64,000 bases of DNA from Acerihabitans sp035013185 (GCF_035013185.1 NZ_JAYGJO010000001.1:124001-188000); one strand, 5' to 3'; counted from the stretch's first letter, positions 26,935 to 36,833 are shown. The notes: generated by a model from the sequence alone, not told the origin. Translations and numbers: made by a program.

Positions 26935-27627
26935 ATGAAAACATTAGGACTGCTGGGTGGCATGAGTTGGGAGTCCACCTTACCCTATTATAGACTGATT
27001 AACCAAGGGATCAGCGCCAGTCTGGGTGGACTTCATTCGGCAAATCTAGTGCTGTATAGCGTTGATTTTGCGGAAATTGCGCAGCTACAGGTTGCAGGGC
27101 AGTGGCGACAGGCCGGGAATATCTTGGCACAAAAGGCGTTGGCGCTTCAGCTTGCCGGTGCACAGGGTATAGTACTGTGCACTAACACGATGCACAAAGT
27201 GGCTGACATCATAGAGCAGGCCTGTGATTTACCGTTGTTGCATATTGCCGATGCCACTGCTCGGCAAATCAATGCTCAAGGATTGCATCGGATCGGTTTA
27301 TTGGGTACCCGATTTACCATGCAACAGGACTTTTTTCGCCGTCGAATCGAACAGCCCTACGGTATCGAGGTGATAACTCCGGACCCGTCGGATATGGATG
27401 AGATACATCGCATCATTTTTGACGAATTGTGCCTAGGGCAGTTACGTGAAGCCTCTCGCCTCGTTTTCCGCCGGATCATCGCCACGCTCGAAGCGCGAGG
27501 GGTTGAAGGTTTGATTCTTGGCTGTACTGAAATCAGCCTATTGATTGGTCACAAAGATGCAACGGTGCCGTTGTTTGACACTACGGCGATTCATGCCGCC
27601 GCCGCGGTAGACTTTGCCCTAAGTTAA
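26935..27627 (+). CDS. ygeA: Amino acid racemase YgeA (Asp/Glu racemase family)
   Basis: 230 aa, the same length as E. coli YgeA, a PLP-independent broad-specificity racemase. Start MKTLGLLGGMSWESTLPYY and the motifs IVLCTNTMHKVAD and ILGCTEISLLI carry the two catalytic cysteines that exchange the alpha proton. A GGAGA site precedes the ATG; an earlier GTG in frame is less likely. It may supply or recycle D-amino acids, perhaps for cell wall remodelling, though this is not shown by the sequence. Confidence 0.93.
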   Translation: MKTLGLLGGMSWESTLPYYRLINQGISASLGGLHSANLVLYSVDFAEIAQLQVAGQWRQAGNILAQKALALQLAGAQGIVLCTNTMHKVADIIEQACDLPLLHIADATARQINAQGLHRIGLLGTRFTMQQDFFRRRIEQPYGIEVITPDPSDMDEIHRIIFDELCLGQLREASRLVFRRIIATLEARGVEGLILGCTEISLLIGHKDATVPLFDTTAIHAAAAVDFALS

Positions 27628-28538
27628 CGAATAATACATCAAGGCGCGACAGATCGATTCTGCGTATAGGCCGTCATTGGTAACTGACCCCGACTTGATG
27701 TTAGTACAATAGACTATTCGCTTGGGTGGTAGTAGCCGTACGCCTAAGGTTGCGATAAGGTAAAAAAAACGGTGTACAATCACGTTTATTGAGACTGTTA
27801 AAAAACGACATTGATCGTTCACCGAGAGCTGATAAAATAGACAAATCAGTGTAGAGAAGCGTCATTTCATAACACTGATAATTATTATTATGCATTATAA
27901 TATATGTAACCGCCAACATTTTCGTAAAGTTGGTTATTTCAGTATATTTATTTTTAAGGTTATTTATGACCAAAAAATAAATCTAAACTGTATAAAAATA
28001 GATGATGAATCATGGCTATATCTAGACTGTCCTAGCATCTAGGATTTATCAAAAAAAGCATATATCCATTGCTGTGTGAATAGCTTGGGGGGAAATAATT
28101 TAGCCTTCGCGTAGACAGGGTAAACAGCTAAAAACCCAAGATGCAGACGGTGGTGAGTGGGTGGTTTATCAAAAATAGCTTAACTACATTAGGGAATAAA
28201 TCCTTATCACATTTAACCTGCCATTACCAATTAACAACATATTGCCTTGGTGAATTAACGACAAGGTCTTAATGACTTGAAATAGAGCGAGTTTTACGGA
28301 TGGAATACCATAATATGGACCGGATCTCAGTTGCCGAATAAACCATCGCTAGCGTTCGACCCGCCCGCGCAAAAATTTCATACCACTGGATAACATGGCC
28401 AGTTTTTTTGGCGTAAGACCTAATATATTGCCGAGTTGTTGATTTTTTTGGATAACACAGCTTTTCTCGACAGATTGACCGCAGACCATGAACATGGCTT
28501 AGCCAAAAGTTTTATACCGATAACACGGGGAAAAAACT
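27628..28538. other. 911-bp AT-rich region without a recognisable gene
   Basis: Noticeably richer in A and T than the flanking core genes. Short frames exist (for example 90 codons on the minus strand at 27701-27973) but lack family resemblance and good starts. No insertion-sequence ends, tRNA or clear repeat seen. It precedes the pseudo-subtilase gene, which has a similar base composition, so the two may have arrived together. Confidence 0.35.
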
Positions 28539-30296
28539 ATGAATATCTACTTAGATTATTACAATACCTACGGCCCTTCAGGAAATATCTATGTCCGTTG
28601 TCTGGGGAACCCTCATGACTGCAAAATAACTTACCAGCTATATAGAGAGAATAAGCGGTTAGAGACTACTACAGCAGAGGGTGACGAACTGGTGGTTTTT
28701 AATTATAACTCACCAGGTTGTTATACTGTTCATGCTGACATTTTTTGCGACCATGCCGCTAAGCGACACTTGATTACCGATGAGATAAAACCGGTTCCGT
28801 ATGATTTATTGCCACCACCCATAGTTGCAATAAAATCATTGAAAGGGCCACTGGCATTGGTACCGAATCAACAAAATGTATTGGTGGTTAAATTCATCAG
28901 CGGTGGATTAGAAAAACTAAACCACGAGCCATCCTTACGGTCACCCATCTACTATCAACTGAGACATGGGATTCGTTTTATCCCCTTTTTCAGTAGGCGA
29001 GTGATTGATAAAGTCAGCAAATACAGCCCAGAACTTGCAACGTTACGCCATCTTTATAAAGTTGAGCCTGATATTGACAATCAACAGTTGCTTGATCTGG
29101 CCAATGAACTGCAGAACCTCGACGATGTTGAATATTGCGACTTATTAGGTAAGGTGATTGACCAAACGCCAATTCCGGCACAGCCGCCGATTGTGGCCGA
29201 ACCCCCGGTTCCAGCCAATACCCCTACGCCAGATTTTACTTCCCAGCAAGGCTATCTCGATTCAATCCGAGGACTCAATGTCAAGGGCGCTTGGGATCTT
29301 GGTGCCACTGGGCAAGGAATAAATCTTCGGATGGGGGGCTCCGCAATTGTTCCCGAACATGAGGACTTATCGGGGATCCACATCATAAGTAATGGTGTGG
29401 GCCTCGCCACTGACGCTGACACGGCAGGCGCGGGTGTTATCATGGCGCGTAACAATGACGTTGGCATGACCGGAATTGCCTATGATGCTGACACCTATTA
29501 TTATCACCTGTATTCAGGGGGCATAGGCCAATTTATCGAGGATCTTTTGCCTGGAGATGTCGCCTGTAACCCCTTAACCTATTTCGTGAATGTTAATGAA
29601 AATACACTCTACTTACCGATACTTCATCATGTTGTATGGTGGGATATTTATGGTAGTTTGGTCAGTTCTAGTGTCGTCTTGGTACTTCATGCTGGCATGG
29701 GTATTCCAAACGGTGTGGATTTAAGCCATTCCGTGTTTGAAGACTATGGTGACAATGGCGTTATCCTCGCGGCTGGGAGTGATCCTCAGACAGGCAGAAG
29801 ATTACCCATGGTTAATTTTAATTTGCGGAATTTTGTTAATGTATGGGGAAAATCCGTAGCCAGCTGTGGTTATGGCGACCTGTTTAACCCTGATAACGAT
29901 GTCCGTCGTCAATATACTGCAAGCTATGGTCTTAGCGGTACGCCTAGCATGGCAGCCGGCGTATTGGCAGTACTTCAATCTCATGTCAAAAAACACTACA
30001 AGATAATATTTAATAATTGGCAGATGCTGATGATTCTAGAGGTTACCGGTTCTCGGGAAGGGGTGGCCGATTTAATTGGCTTTAGGCCCAATGTGTTGGC
30101 GGCCATTAGTTATATTGATCGCATATTAACACTGACGCCAACAACCATTGCCCCTTGGGACGAACATGCCGTATGTTACTTGCCGGGGACCGCAGTGAGT
30201 TTTGACGGCCGTTTGTATGCCTGCAAACGTGAGACAATTTCAAACCCCGGCCAGCCGCCCAGTACGTTACCCGGTTTTTGGTTTGTTTTCGGATAA
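28539..30296 (+). CDS. Catalytically degenerate subtilase (S8-like) with C-terminal chitin-binding-like module
   Basis: 585 aa, no signal peptide. Residues 1-75 form a beta-rich Ig-like segment. About 105-205 resembles a subtilase propeptide (ends LANELQNLDDVEYC), followed by a Pro-rich linker and TPDFTSQQGYLDS. The S8-like domain spans about 240-530, yet every catalytic position is changed: the Asp site reads INLRMGG (around 261-267), the His site DADTAGAGVIMARNN (292-306) has no His, the oxyanion Asn of AAGN is Ser414 (LAAGSDPQ), and the Ser site is a shortened LSGTPSMAAGV (465-475). Residues about 538-585 (PWDEHAVCYLPGTAVSFDG ... FWFVFG) look like a CBM5/12 chitin-binding fold. It probably binds rather than cuts. 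A GGGGAA site precedes the ATG. Confidence 0.72.
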   Translation: MNIYLDYYNTYGPSGNIYVRCLGNPHDCKITYQLYRENKRLETTTAEGDELVVFNYNSPGCYTVHADIFCDHAAKRHLITDEIKPVPYDLLPPPIVAIKSLKGPLALVPNQQNVLVVKFISGGLEKLNHEPSLRSPIYYQLRHGIRFIPFFSRRVIDKVSKYSPELATLRHLYKVEPDIDNQQLLDLANELQNLDDVEYCDLLGKVIDQTPIPAQPPIVAEPPVPANTPTPDFTSQQGYLDSIRGLNVKGAWDLGATGQGINLRMGGSAIVPEHEDLSGIHIISNGVGLATDADTAGAGVIMARNNDVGMTGIAYDADTYYYHLYSGGIGQFIEDLLPGDVACNPLTYFVNVNENTLYLPILHHVVWWDIYGSLVSSSVVLVLHAGMGIPNGVDLSHSVFEDYGDNGVILAAGSDPQTGRRLPMVNFNLRNFVNVWGKSVASCGYGDLFNPDNDVRRQYTASYGLSGTPSMAAGVLAVLQSHVKKHYKIIFNNWQMLMILEVTGSREGVADLIGFRPNVLAAISYIDRILTLTPTTIAPWDEHAVCYLPGTAVSFDGRLYACKRETISNPGQPPSTLPGFWFVFG

Positions 30297-30673
30297 CATC
30301 AGCTTTTCCAGGCAGACTGACCAGACGCTAATTCCGGCCAGTCGATCTTAATGTTGCAATGCCAAGATATGCTGAAAATATCTGCCGAGATCTGCATTAA
30401 GCATACTGGCCAGCGGATTGATGCGGGATCCTGGCAAATCGAAATCGCGGGTCTGAGTACTTTTCCTGCGTCAGGCATGGCGCGTAGCTCAAGGATGCAT
30501 TGAAGGTAAGCATGACGGTTGAAACGCATTGAATGCATGACTGAATCTTAAAACGCCCGTTTTTATGGCATTGATAGATATAGATGGTATTATTACATCA
30601 ATAATAAATGCTTGCGTGGGCCATCGGGTTGGTGCTCGTTGGTAACCGGCAAAGCGCGCGGAGCCAGATAATA
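30297..30673. other. Gap between the pseudo-subtilase and glk
   Basis: 377 bp. A 50-codon plus-strand frame at 30351-30503 (starting MLQCQDMLKISAEI) reads like protein but has no Shine-Dalgarno site and could be a remnant. The glk promoter should lie in the last 150 bp; no confident pair was found. Confidence 0.3.
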
Positions 30674-31639
30674 ATGACCAAATATGCCTTAGTGGGTGAC
30701 GTTGGCGGTACCAACGCCCGGCTGGCGTTATGTGATATGGATAACGGCGACATTTCCCATATTCATACCTATTCCGGACAAGATTACGATACCCTTGAAG
30801 CGGTGATTCGTCATTATTTGACAGCGCAAAAAGTGGAGGCTACCGAGGCCTGTATCGCCATTGCCTGCCCTATTACCGACGATTGGGTTGATATGACCAA
30901 CAGTGCCTGGGCTTTTTCCATCAAAGCGATGAAAGCCAGCCTGGGACTGGCCACATTAGAGGTGATTAACGATTTCACTGCCGTTTCCATGGCCGTGCCC
31001 ATGCTGGGTGAACGCGACATCATACAGATTGGCGGTGCCGCTGCCCAGCCGGGCCATCCAATCGCGGTTTACGGCGCCGGTACCGGCCTGGGTGTTTGTC
31101 ACTTGTTACAGTTAGATAAACGCTGGATCAGCCTGCCGGGTGAAGGTGGCCATGTAGATATGGCCACCGGCAGCGAGGAAGAGCAACAGATCCTGGCGGT
31201 ACTGCGTAAGGAGTTGGGTCATGTTTCTGCCGAGCGTGTACTGTCGGGACCGGGACTGGTAAACATCTATCGCGGTATTGTTGCCATCGATGGCCGCACG
31301 CCGCAACTGTTAAAACCCCATCAGGTGACGGAACTGGCCATTAACGACAGTGATGATGATTGTCGTCGCGCATTGTCGTTGTTCTGTGTACTGATGGGGC
31401 GCTTTGGCGGTAACCTGGCGTTAAATATGGGCACCTTTGGCGGCGTCTATATTGCTGGTGGGCTGGTTCCACGGTTTCTTGAATTCTTTCGTTCGTCAGG
31501 ATTTCGCGCTGCTTTTGAGGATAAAGGCCGCTTCAAAGATTACCTGCATACCATTCCAGTATTTTTAATTTCCCATGAACAGCCTGGGCTGCTGGGGGCC
31601 GGCGCGCATATGCGTCAGAAAATGGGCATGGTGATCTAA
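30674..31639 (+). CDS. glk: Glucokinase
   Basis: 321 aa, identical in length to E. coli Glk. Phosphorylates free glucose with ATP in the cytoplasm. The phosphate-binding motif GDVGGTNARLAL (residues 8-19), the sugar-binding ENDFTAVS-like VINDFTAVSMAV, the GAGTGLG loop and GEGGHVDMA are all present. The ATG lies 66 bp inside a longer open frame; homology begins at MTKYALVGDVGG. The neighbours ypdB, ypdA and alaC are the same as in E. coli. Confidence 0.97.
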   Translation: MTKYALVGDVGGTNARLALCDMDNGDISHIHTYSGQDYDTLEAVIRHYLTAQKVEATEACIAIACPITDDWVDMTNSAWAFSIKAMKASLGLATLEVINDFTAVSMAVPMLGERDIIQIGGAAAQPGHPIAVYGAGTGLGVCHLLQLDKRWISLPGEGGHVDMATGSEEEQQILAVLRKELGHVSAERVLSGPGLVNIYRGIVAIDGRTPQLLKPHQVTELAINDSDDDCRRALSLFCVLMGRFGGNLALNMGTFGGVYIAGGLVPRFLEFFRSSGFRAAFEDKGRFKDYLHTIPVFLISHEQPGLLGAGAHMRQKMGMVI

Positions 31640-31652
31640 TCCGCGGTTAACC

Positions 31653-31674
31653 GGCCGCGCTGGAACGCGCGGTC
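31653..31674. terminator. GC hairpin between convergent glk and ypdB
   Basis: Stem CCGCGC / GCGCGG with a 6-nt loop lies 15 bp after the glk stop and 28 bp before the ypdB stop. No T tract, so it is a weak bidirectional terminator candidate. Confidence 0.4.
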
Positions 31675-31702
31675 AACACCGGTGGGATAATGGATTTGCC
31701 AG

Positions 31703-32443
31703 TCATAAACGCATCAGTTGCCGAAAGGCCTTGACCTTACTGCGGCTCACCGGTACTTCAAAATCCAAATCGCTTAATCTCAATAGGTAGGTATTATTAA
31801 ACCAGGGTACGATCTCGCGGATTTTCCCCAAATTCACCACATAAGATCGATGGCAGTGAAAAAAATTGTCCTCTGGTAGGCGGACGCAAAATTCGGAAAT
31901 GGCCATCGGCATAATAAATTCCTCACGACGGGTATAGACGATGGTGACCTTTTCTTGTGCCGCTGCGTAATAAATATTATTGATATCCGTGACGATGATG
32001 CGCTCATCTTTCATCAGGTTTATCGAATGGCTGACACGTCCAGATGCTGCTGGTGCACTGTTTGGCTCGGAAAGGCTGTTCTCCTTAGATAAGGCTTCCA
32101 GCTTTTGCAGCATGGTGACGATGCGCGACTCCTGATAAGGTTTAAGAATATAATCAAACGCCTCCAGTTCGAATGCTTCCACGGCATGCTCTTTATACGC
32201 GGTGATAAAAACAATATGCGGCTTATGACTAAACTTACTGATATTTTGCGCCAGCAATACGCCATCGAGCGAGGGGATATTAATATCCAGAAATATCACG
32301 TCTACGTCGTGGTGCTGTAGATAACGCAACACATCGAGTCCGTCGTCAAGTATGGCGTCAATGGTCAGACTACTGTGTTTTTGAATTAAGAAACGCAGCT
32401 CCTCCTGGGCCAGGAACTCATCTTCAACAATGATGGCTTTCAT
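31703..32443 (-). CDS. ypdB: LytTR response regulator YpdB (PyrR)
   Basis: 246-aa two-component regulator. Receiver domain about 1-118 with phospho-acceptor Asp53 (VIFLDINIPSLDG) and conserved KPYQESR. LytTR DNA-binding domain about 140-246, ending EVPVSRSKVKAFRQLM. It matches E. coli YpdB closely. In E. coli YpdAB responds to extracellular pyruvate and activates the pyruvate transporter gene yhjX; no yhjX is in this window. It follows the kinase gene ypdA by 40 bp and is cotranscribed. Confidence 0.95.
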   Translation of the reverse strand: MKAIIVEDEFLAQEELRFLIQKHSSLTIDAILDDGLDVLRYLQHHDVDVIFLDINIPSLDGVLLAQNISKFSHKPHIVFITAYKEHAVEAFELEAFDYILKPYQESRIVTMLQKLEALSKENSLSEPNSAPAASGRVSHSINLMKDERIIVTDINNIYYAAAQEKVTIVYTRREEFIMPMAISEFCVRLPEDNFFHCHRSYVVNLGKIREIVPWFNNTYLLRLSDLDFEVPVSRSKVKAFRQLMRL

Positions 32444-32483
32444 CGTGCCTCACAAACAAAATCAATTGGGGCGATAAGCGATG

Positions 32484-34163
32484 TCATGCCGCTAATCGCC
32501 GGTCGGCCAACGAGATATAAAACCAAATTTCAGTACCCGGTTCCAGGCGACGAATATGCAGTCCTTCACCGTACAGCAGCCGTACCCGGTGATGCACATT
32601 TAATAATCCAATCTTATTGGCGGGCAGTTCATTCCGCTTTACCTGGTCGATAACCTGTTCGCTAATACCACTGCCGGTATCCTTCACGGCGATGCGAATA
32701 CGGTGCTCACCGTCAGGTTTCACCGAAATAACCACGACGCCTTTGCCCCTGCATGGCTGGATCCCGTGTACGATAGCATTTTCCACCAGGGGCTGGATCA
32801 GCAGACTGGGAATGTTAAATGACAACTCTTCGTCGATATCATAGATCACCGTCAGTTTGCTACCAAACCTGGCCTGCTCGATGGCGATATAATCTTGTAT
32901 TTGGTAAAGCTCTTTTTTAATGTTAATGTGCGCGCCATCCAGTTCCAGGTTGTAGCGTAGATAACGGGAGAGATTAATAATCAACTGACGGGCCGTGTCA
33001 GGATTAATTCGGATTGAGGATGAAATAGCATTAAGTGCATTGAATAAAAAATGCGGGTTAATTTTACTCTGCAGTGCACGCAGTTCGGCCTGATCGGCCA
33101 TTTCCCGCAGTTGTTCGATGCGTGACACCTCAATTTGTGTTGAGATGATCTGTGATAAGCCGACAGCCATCACCTTGAGTGAATTGGTGATTTGATGAGC
33201 ATGGCAGTAATAAATCTTCAGTGTGCCGGTCACCACGCCTTTTTCCCATAGTGGAATAATGATTAACGAATGAATTTGTGGGGTACGCTCGGCCTCATCG
33301 TTATTTTTTATGGTAATTTTCCCACTGTGGATACTCTCTTTGGTCATTTCGCTGATGATTTCATGACCGATATTATACAGCTCCGCGCCGACACCAACGT
33401 AAGCAAGAATATTATGCTCATTGGTAATGGCCACCGCATCTGCCTGAATATCGGTACGGATAATATCGCAAATCTGGTTCAGCGACTGGCTGTCGATATG
33501 ACGAAAATAGGGCAGGGTCTTATTGGCAATATCCAGCGCCAACTTGGCTTGCCGGGCGGCAATAACCTCCTTTTCATCCTCGACACCTTGTACCAACAGC
33601 ACAATCATGCCGATACTCACCCCGCCGAAGATCATCGGCACGGCAATTTTTGATACAATATCCAGCCCCAAAGACATGGGCTGCGCATACAGGATAACCA
33701 GTAGCATGGTCAGGCATTCACACAGCATGCCGCCGATGATACCAATGCCCCAGCGATGTTGTTTTATCACTTTTAACTTTATATAACCGGAAACAAAACC
33801 TGCCACGATACTGCTAATCAGGCAAGGAACCGAGGTCGGACCGCCCATGTCGATCAGGTAACGATGAACCCCGGCGATGGTTCCGGTGGCAATGCCAACC
33901 CAGGGACCGAACAAAATGCCACCTGACATCACCGCGATAATGCGCACATTAATCAGTGATCCTTCAACCGGGATGCCGGAATAGGTACTGAAAATGGCGA
34001 ATAGGGAAAAAATAACCGTTACTGCCAGCAACTCCTGGCCGGTATGCTGCTCTTTTTGCAATAACTCGCGAAACGTGCGGGTGCGGGTCAGCAAAAATAG
34101 ACAAATCAACATCAGCGCCGCCCGTTCATAGACGGCCAGCAGCATATCAAAATTTTCTTTCAC
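32484..34163 (-). CDS. ypdA: LytS-family sensor histidine kinase YpdA (PyrS)
   Basis: 559 aa (E. coli 565). Inner-membrane kinase with five to six N-terminal helices of the 5TMR-LYT type (about 1-195), a GAF-like domain (about 225-345), a His_kinase segment with the phosphorylated His371 in KINPHFLFNALNAISS, and a C-terminal ATPase domain with LVENAIVHGI and DTGSGI. Partner of ypdB; the pair senses pyruvate in E. coli. Divergent from alaC with 239 bp between, the same arrangement as in E. coli. Confidence 0.95.
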   Translation of the reverse strand: MKENFDMLLAVYERAALMLICLFLLTRTRTFRELLQKEQHTGQELLAVTVIFSLFAIFSTYSGIPVEGSLINVRIIAVMSGGILFGPWVGIATGTIAGVHRYLIDMGGPTSVPCLISSIVAGFVSGYIKLKVIKQHRWGIGIIGGMLCECLTMLLVILYAQPMSLGLDIVSKIAVPMIFGGVSIGMIVLLVQGVEDEKEVIAARQAKLALDIANKTLPYFRHIDSQSLNQICDIIRTDIQADAVAITNEHNILAYVGVGAELYNIGHEIISEMTKESIHSGKITIKNNDEAERTPQIHSLIIIPLWEKGVVTGTLKIYYCHAHQITNSLKVMAVGLSQIISTQIEVSRIEQLREMADQAELRALQSKINPHFLFNALNAISSSIRINPDTARQLIINLSRYLRYNLELDGAHINIKKELYQIQDYIAIEQARFGSKLTVIYDIDEELSFNIPSLLIQPLVENAIVHGIQPCRGKGVVVISVKPDGEHRIRIAVKDTGSGISEQVIDQVKRNELPANKIGLLNVHHRVRLLYGEGLHIRRLEPGTEIWFYISLADRRLAA

Positions 34164-34402
34164 AACCCGATCCCGTTAACAGATAAAGCAACGGCCCCTA
34201 CTATAAGCAATAGCCCGCTAATGTGCCAATCAAGCTGCGCTGTCGCCGGTGCAATGACCTGCTTTATGGGTGTTTCAGACATCTTTATTTAAAATTCTCT
34301 CAACATATTGAAAACCACCGTCTAACCAGGTAGGTTATTTATCAGGCCCACTGGGCTAACGTCGCTCGGATGGTCCGGGCGCTAACGTACCATGAGGATA
34401 TT

Positions 34403-35635
34403 ATGGCTACTTCCGGTTCGCCACGGCGTTTTACTCGCATCGATCGCCTTCCCCCCTATGTGTTTAATATTACTGCTGAACTTAAAATGGCTGCGCGCCG
34501 GCGTGGCGAGGACATTATCGATTTCAGCATGGGCAACCCCGACGGACCGACGCCGCCCCATATTGTGGAGAAACTCTGCACCGTCGCCCGGCGCGAGGAC
34601 ACCCACGGCTACTCTACCTCTCGCGGGATCCCGCGTCTGCGGCGTGCGATTGCCCAGTGGTATGCCGACCGCTACTCAGTGCAAATCGATTCTGACAGCG
34701 AAGCAATCGTCACCATCGGTTCCAAAGAAGGGCTGGCTCACTTAATGCTGGCTACCCTCGATCACGGTGATACGGTGCTGGTGCCTAATCCCAGCTACCC
34801 GATCCATATCTACGGCGCGGTGATTGCCGGTGCCCAGGTGCGCTCGGTACCGCTGGTGGAAGGGGTGGACTTCTTCTGCGAACTGGAACGGGCGATCCGT
34901 GAGAGTATCCCCACCCCCAAAATGATGATTCTCGGTTTCCCATCCAATCCTACCGCCCAATGCGTCGAACTCGATTTTTTTGAACGGGTCGTGGCGCTGG
35001 CGCAGCAATATGGTGTGCTGGTGGTACATGACCTGGCTTATGCTGATATCGTCTACGACGGCTGGAAAGCACCCTCAATTATGCAGGTCCCGGGGGCCAA
35101 AGACATCGCGGTTGAGTTTTTTACCCTGTCCAAAAGCTACAATATGGCGGGCTGGCGCATCGGTTTTATGGTGGGAAATCCGGAGCTGGTCAATGCGTTG
35201 GCGCGGATTAAAAGCTACCATGATTATGGCACCTTCACCCCGTTGCAGGTGGCCGCCATCGCCGCGCTGGAAGGCGACCAGCAGTGCGTGTTGGATATCG
35301 TTGAACAGTATCACCAACGACGCAATGTGCTGGTGCGTGGCCTGCACGAGGCCGGCTGGATGGTCGATACCCCGAAGGCATCAATGTACGTTTGGGCCAA
35401 GATACCTGAACATTATGCCAACATGGGATCCCTGGAATTCGCCAAAAAAATGCTCGCGGAGGCGAAAGTTTGTGTTTCGCCCGGCATCGGCTTCGGTGAT
35501 TATGGTGATACCCACGTGCGTTTTGCCTTAATCGAAAACCAGGACCGTATCCGGCAAGCGGTGAGGGGAATCAAAGCGATGTTTCGCGCTGACGGCATCG
35601 TAATACCCTCTGCTAGCAAGGCGGTAACTGAATAA
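34403..35635 (+). CDS. alaC: Alanine transaminase AlaC
   Basis: 410 aa (E. coli 412). PLP-dependent class I aminotransferase making alanine from pyruvate and glutamate. The start has a GAGG site, and homology begins there (SGSPRRFTRIDRLPPYVFN). Lys244 in LSKSYNMAGWRIGF is the PLP-binding residue; SMGNPDGPTP and PSNPTAQ are other landmarks. Divergent from ypdA. A hairpin follows the stop. Confidence 0.96.
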   Translation: MATSGSPRRFTRIDRLPPYVFNITAELKMAARRRGEDIIDFSMGNPDGPTPPHIVEKLCTVARREDTHGYSTSRGIPRLRRAIAQWYADRYSVQIDSDSEAIVTIGSKEGLAHLMLATLDHGDTVLVPNPSYPIHIYGAVIAGAQVRSVPLVEGVDFFCELERAIRESIPTPKMMILGFPSNPTAQCVELDFFERVVALAQQYGVLVVHDLAYADIVYDGWKAPSIMQVPGAKDIAVEFFTLSKSYNMAGWRIGFMVGNPELVNALARIKSYHDYGTFTPLQVAAIAALEGDQQCVLDIVEQYHQRRNVLVRGLHEAGWMVDTPKASMYVWAKIPEHYANMGSLEFAKKMLAEAKVCVSPGIGFGDYGDTHVRFALIENQDRIRQAVRGIKAMFRADGIVIPSASKAVTE

Positions 35636-35643
35636 TCCCGCCA

Positions 35644-35668
35644 ATCGGCATCGTAGTTCGGTGCCGAT
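35644..35668 (+). terminator. Hairpin after alaC
   Basis: Stem ATCGGCA / TGCCGAT around an 11-nt loop, followed by GTTGTTGTT. The interrupted T run makes it a moderate terminator candidate, 9 bp after the alaC stop. Confidence 0.5.
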
Positions 35669-35848
35669 GTTGTTGTTCACCTATCTATCTAGCCTATTAC
35701 CCTCTCTTTATGTCTACAGCTTATCTATATAGTAGATAATACTTACCGTTCATAATATATTAACTTTGCTACAATAAGGGTAATACCCTTTGTGCCGTTA
35801 TTAATCGCATGAAATGTGGGCAGTTGCTCATTCTACAGTAGGATTCCT

Positions 35849-36133
35849 ATGAAAAATCTTGTCATTGATATTTTAAGAAAATTGGCTAAAACTGAATCTG
35901 CAGCCAAAGAGCTGACCGCCCAGGTGGAAGCACAGTCACTTATTATTGCTGCCTTGGTCTTGACCGTTGGCAAAGGCAGCTCATCAGTCATGTCCACCAA
36001 TATTGAAAAAGCCATCTTATCCGCCTCCAGTGCCAGCGAGGCGTTTTTACAATCCGACGTTGACCTGCTGTTGGCCCACTTTGTCAGGTTGATATCCATT
36101 TCGCAATTTGTGGAAGTTAACGGCGACGATTAA
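35849..36133 (+). CDS. iraP: IraP-like anti-adaptor protein for RpoS stability
   Basis: 94 aa (E. coli IraP 86 aa). The N-terminus, MKNLVIDILRKLAKTESAAK followed by ELTAQVEAQSLIIAALV, aligns with the coiled-coil start of IraP (MKNLIAELLxKLAxKExxxKELxAQVEALE); the C-terminal half has diverged. IraP binds the adaptor RssB and so blocks delivery of sigma-S to ClpXP during phosphate starvation. The assignment rests on the first 40 residues. The ATG has an AGGATT site. It stands alone next to alaC, a different location from E. coli, where it is near phoA. Confidence 0.72.
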   Translation: MKNLVIDILRKLAKTESAAKELTAQVEAQSLIIAALVLTVGKGSSSVMSTNIEKAILSASSASEAFLQSDVDLLLAHFVRLISISQFVEVNGDD

Positions 36134-36833
36134 AACATCGGCGGACGATGAATGCCCAAGCAGGCCGTTAACCCAGATTGGCGGCGGCGGCATGGCCGCA
36201 AGATCAGGGCTGGGTAGCTACCCAGGGAATTTGGCACCCAGCCAAAGGTTTTAGATACCTGAGCGTCGCCAACCGTTGTGCGCGCGGGAATATAGCCAAA
36301 TACCATAAGTTACGCCTTTATCCTCAATGATATTTCATCCAGATATTAAGATAACCATGGCGTAGGTGTTCTTGTTCCCAATCAAAAAATGGCAGTTTAT
36401 ACAGTGAATAACGATGTCAAAGATCACCCCACTTTATAAGCAACCATGTTGAGCTAATTAAGCACTAATTATTAATGCCTTAATGCATATTTTCAAGCGG
36501 ATAAATAACAAAAGTTAGTGTTGAGTTAAGGTAATTTTATTGTTATGTTTGAGTAAAGAATGGATGTTTATATTTAAAAATGATAAAGGCTAGTTAATGA
36601 AGAATGATATAAAAAGCTAATAAACTAAAATATTTAATATCATTTTTACTTAATAAGTTTTGTATGATCGCTAGATAACAGCGAGTGCATTCTTATTTCT
36701 ATTTGAGTAAAGGTTGCGAGTTATTGAGTGTCACCGAACGCTCGGTAGCGTATATGTTAAAGATAACAAAATCTAGTTTAAGTATAGGCAATCGTTGGAT
36801 AAACAACCAACTTATTATCATAGGAGAAATAGT
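36134..36833. other. 700-bp region between iraP and the PAS-LuxR cluster
   Basis: The first part has mixed composition and contains a perfect 16-bp palindrome CTGGGTAGCTACCCAG at 36210-36225. From about 36420 it becomes very AT-rich, as is common for horizontally acquired, H-NS-bound DNA. No gene recognised. The last 100 bp hold the conserved leader of the first PAS-LuxR gene. Confidence 0.4.
36733..36746. promoter_or_regulatory. Conserved palindrome upstream of PAS-LuxR gene 1
   Basis: ACCGAACGCTCGGT, an inverted repeat ACCGA-N4-TCGGT preceded by TC. Its last base is 88 bp before the ATG. The same element recurs before genes 2 and 3, so it is probably a shared operator or part of the promoter. 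Confidence 0.55.

Noticed and set aside
27701..27973. 90-codon minus-strand frame in the AT-rich gap
   Set aside because: No Shine-Dalgarno site, no recognisable motif, composition of random AT-rich DNA.
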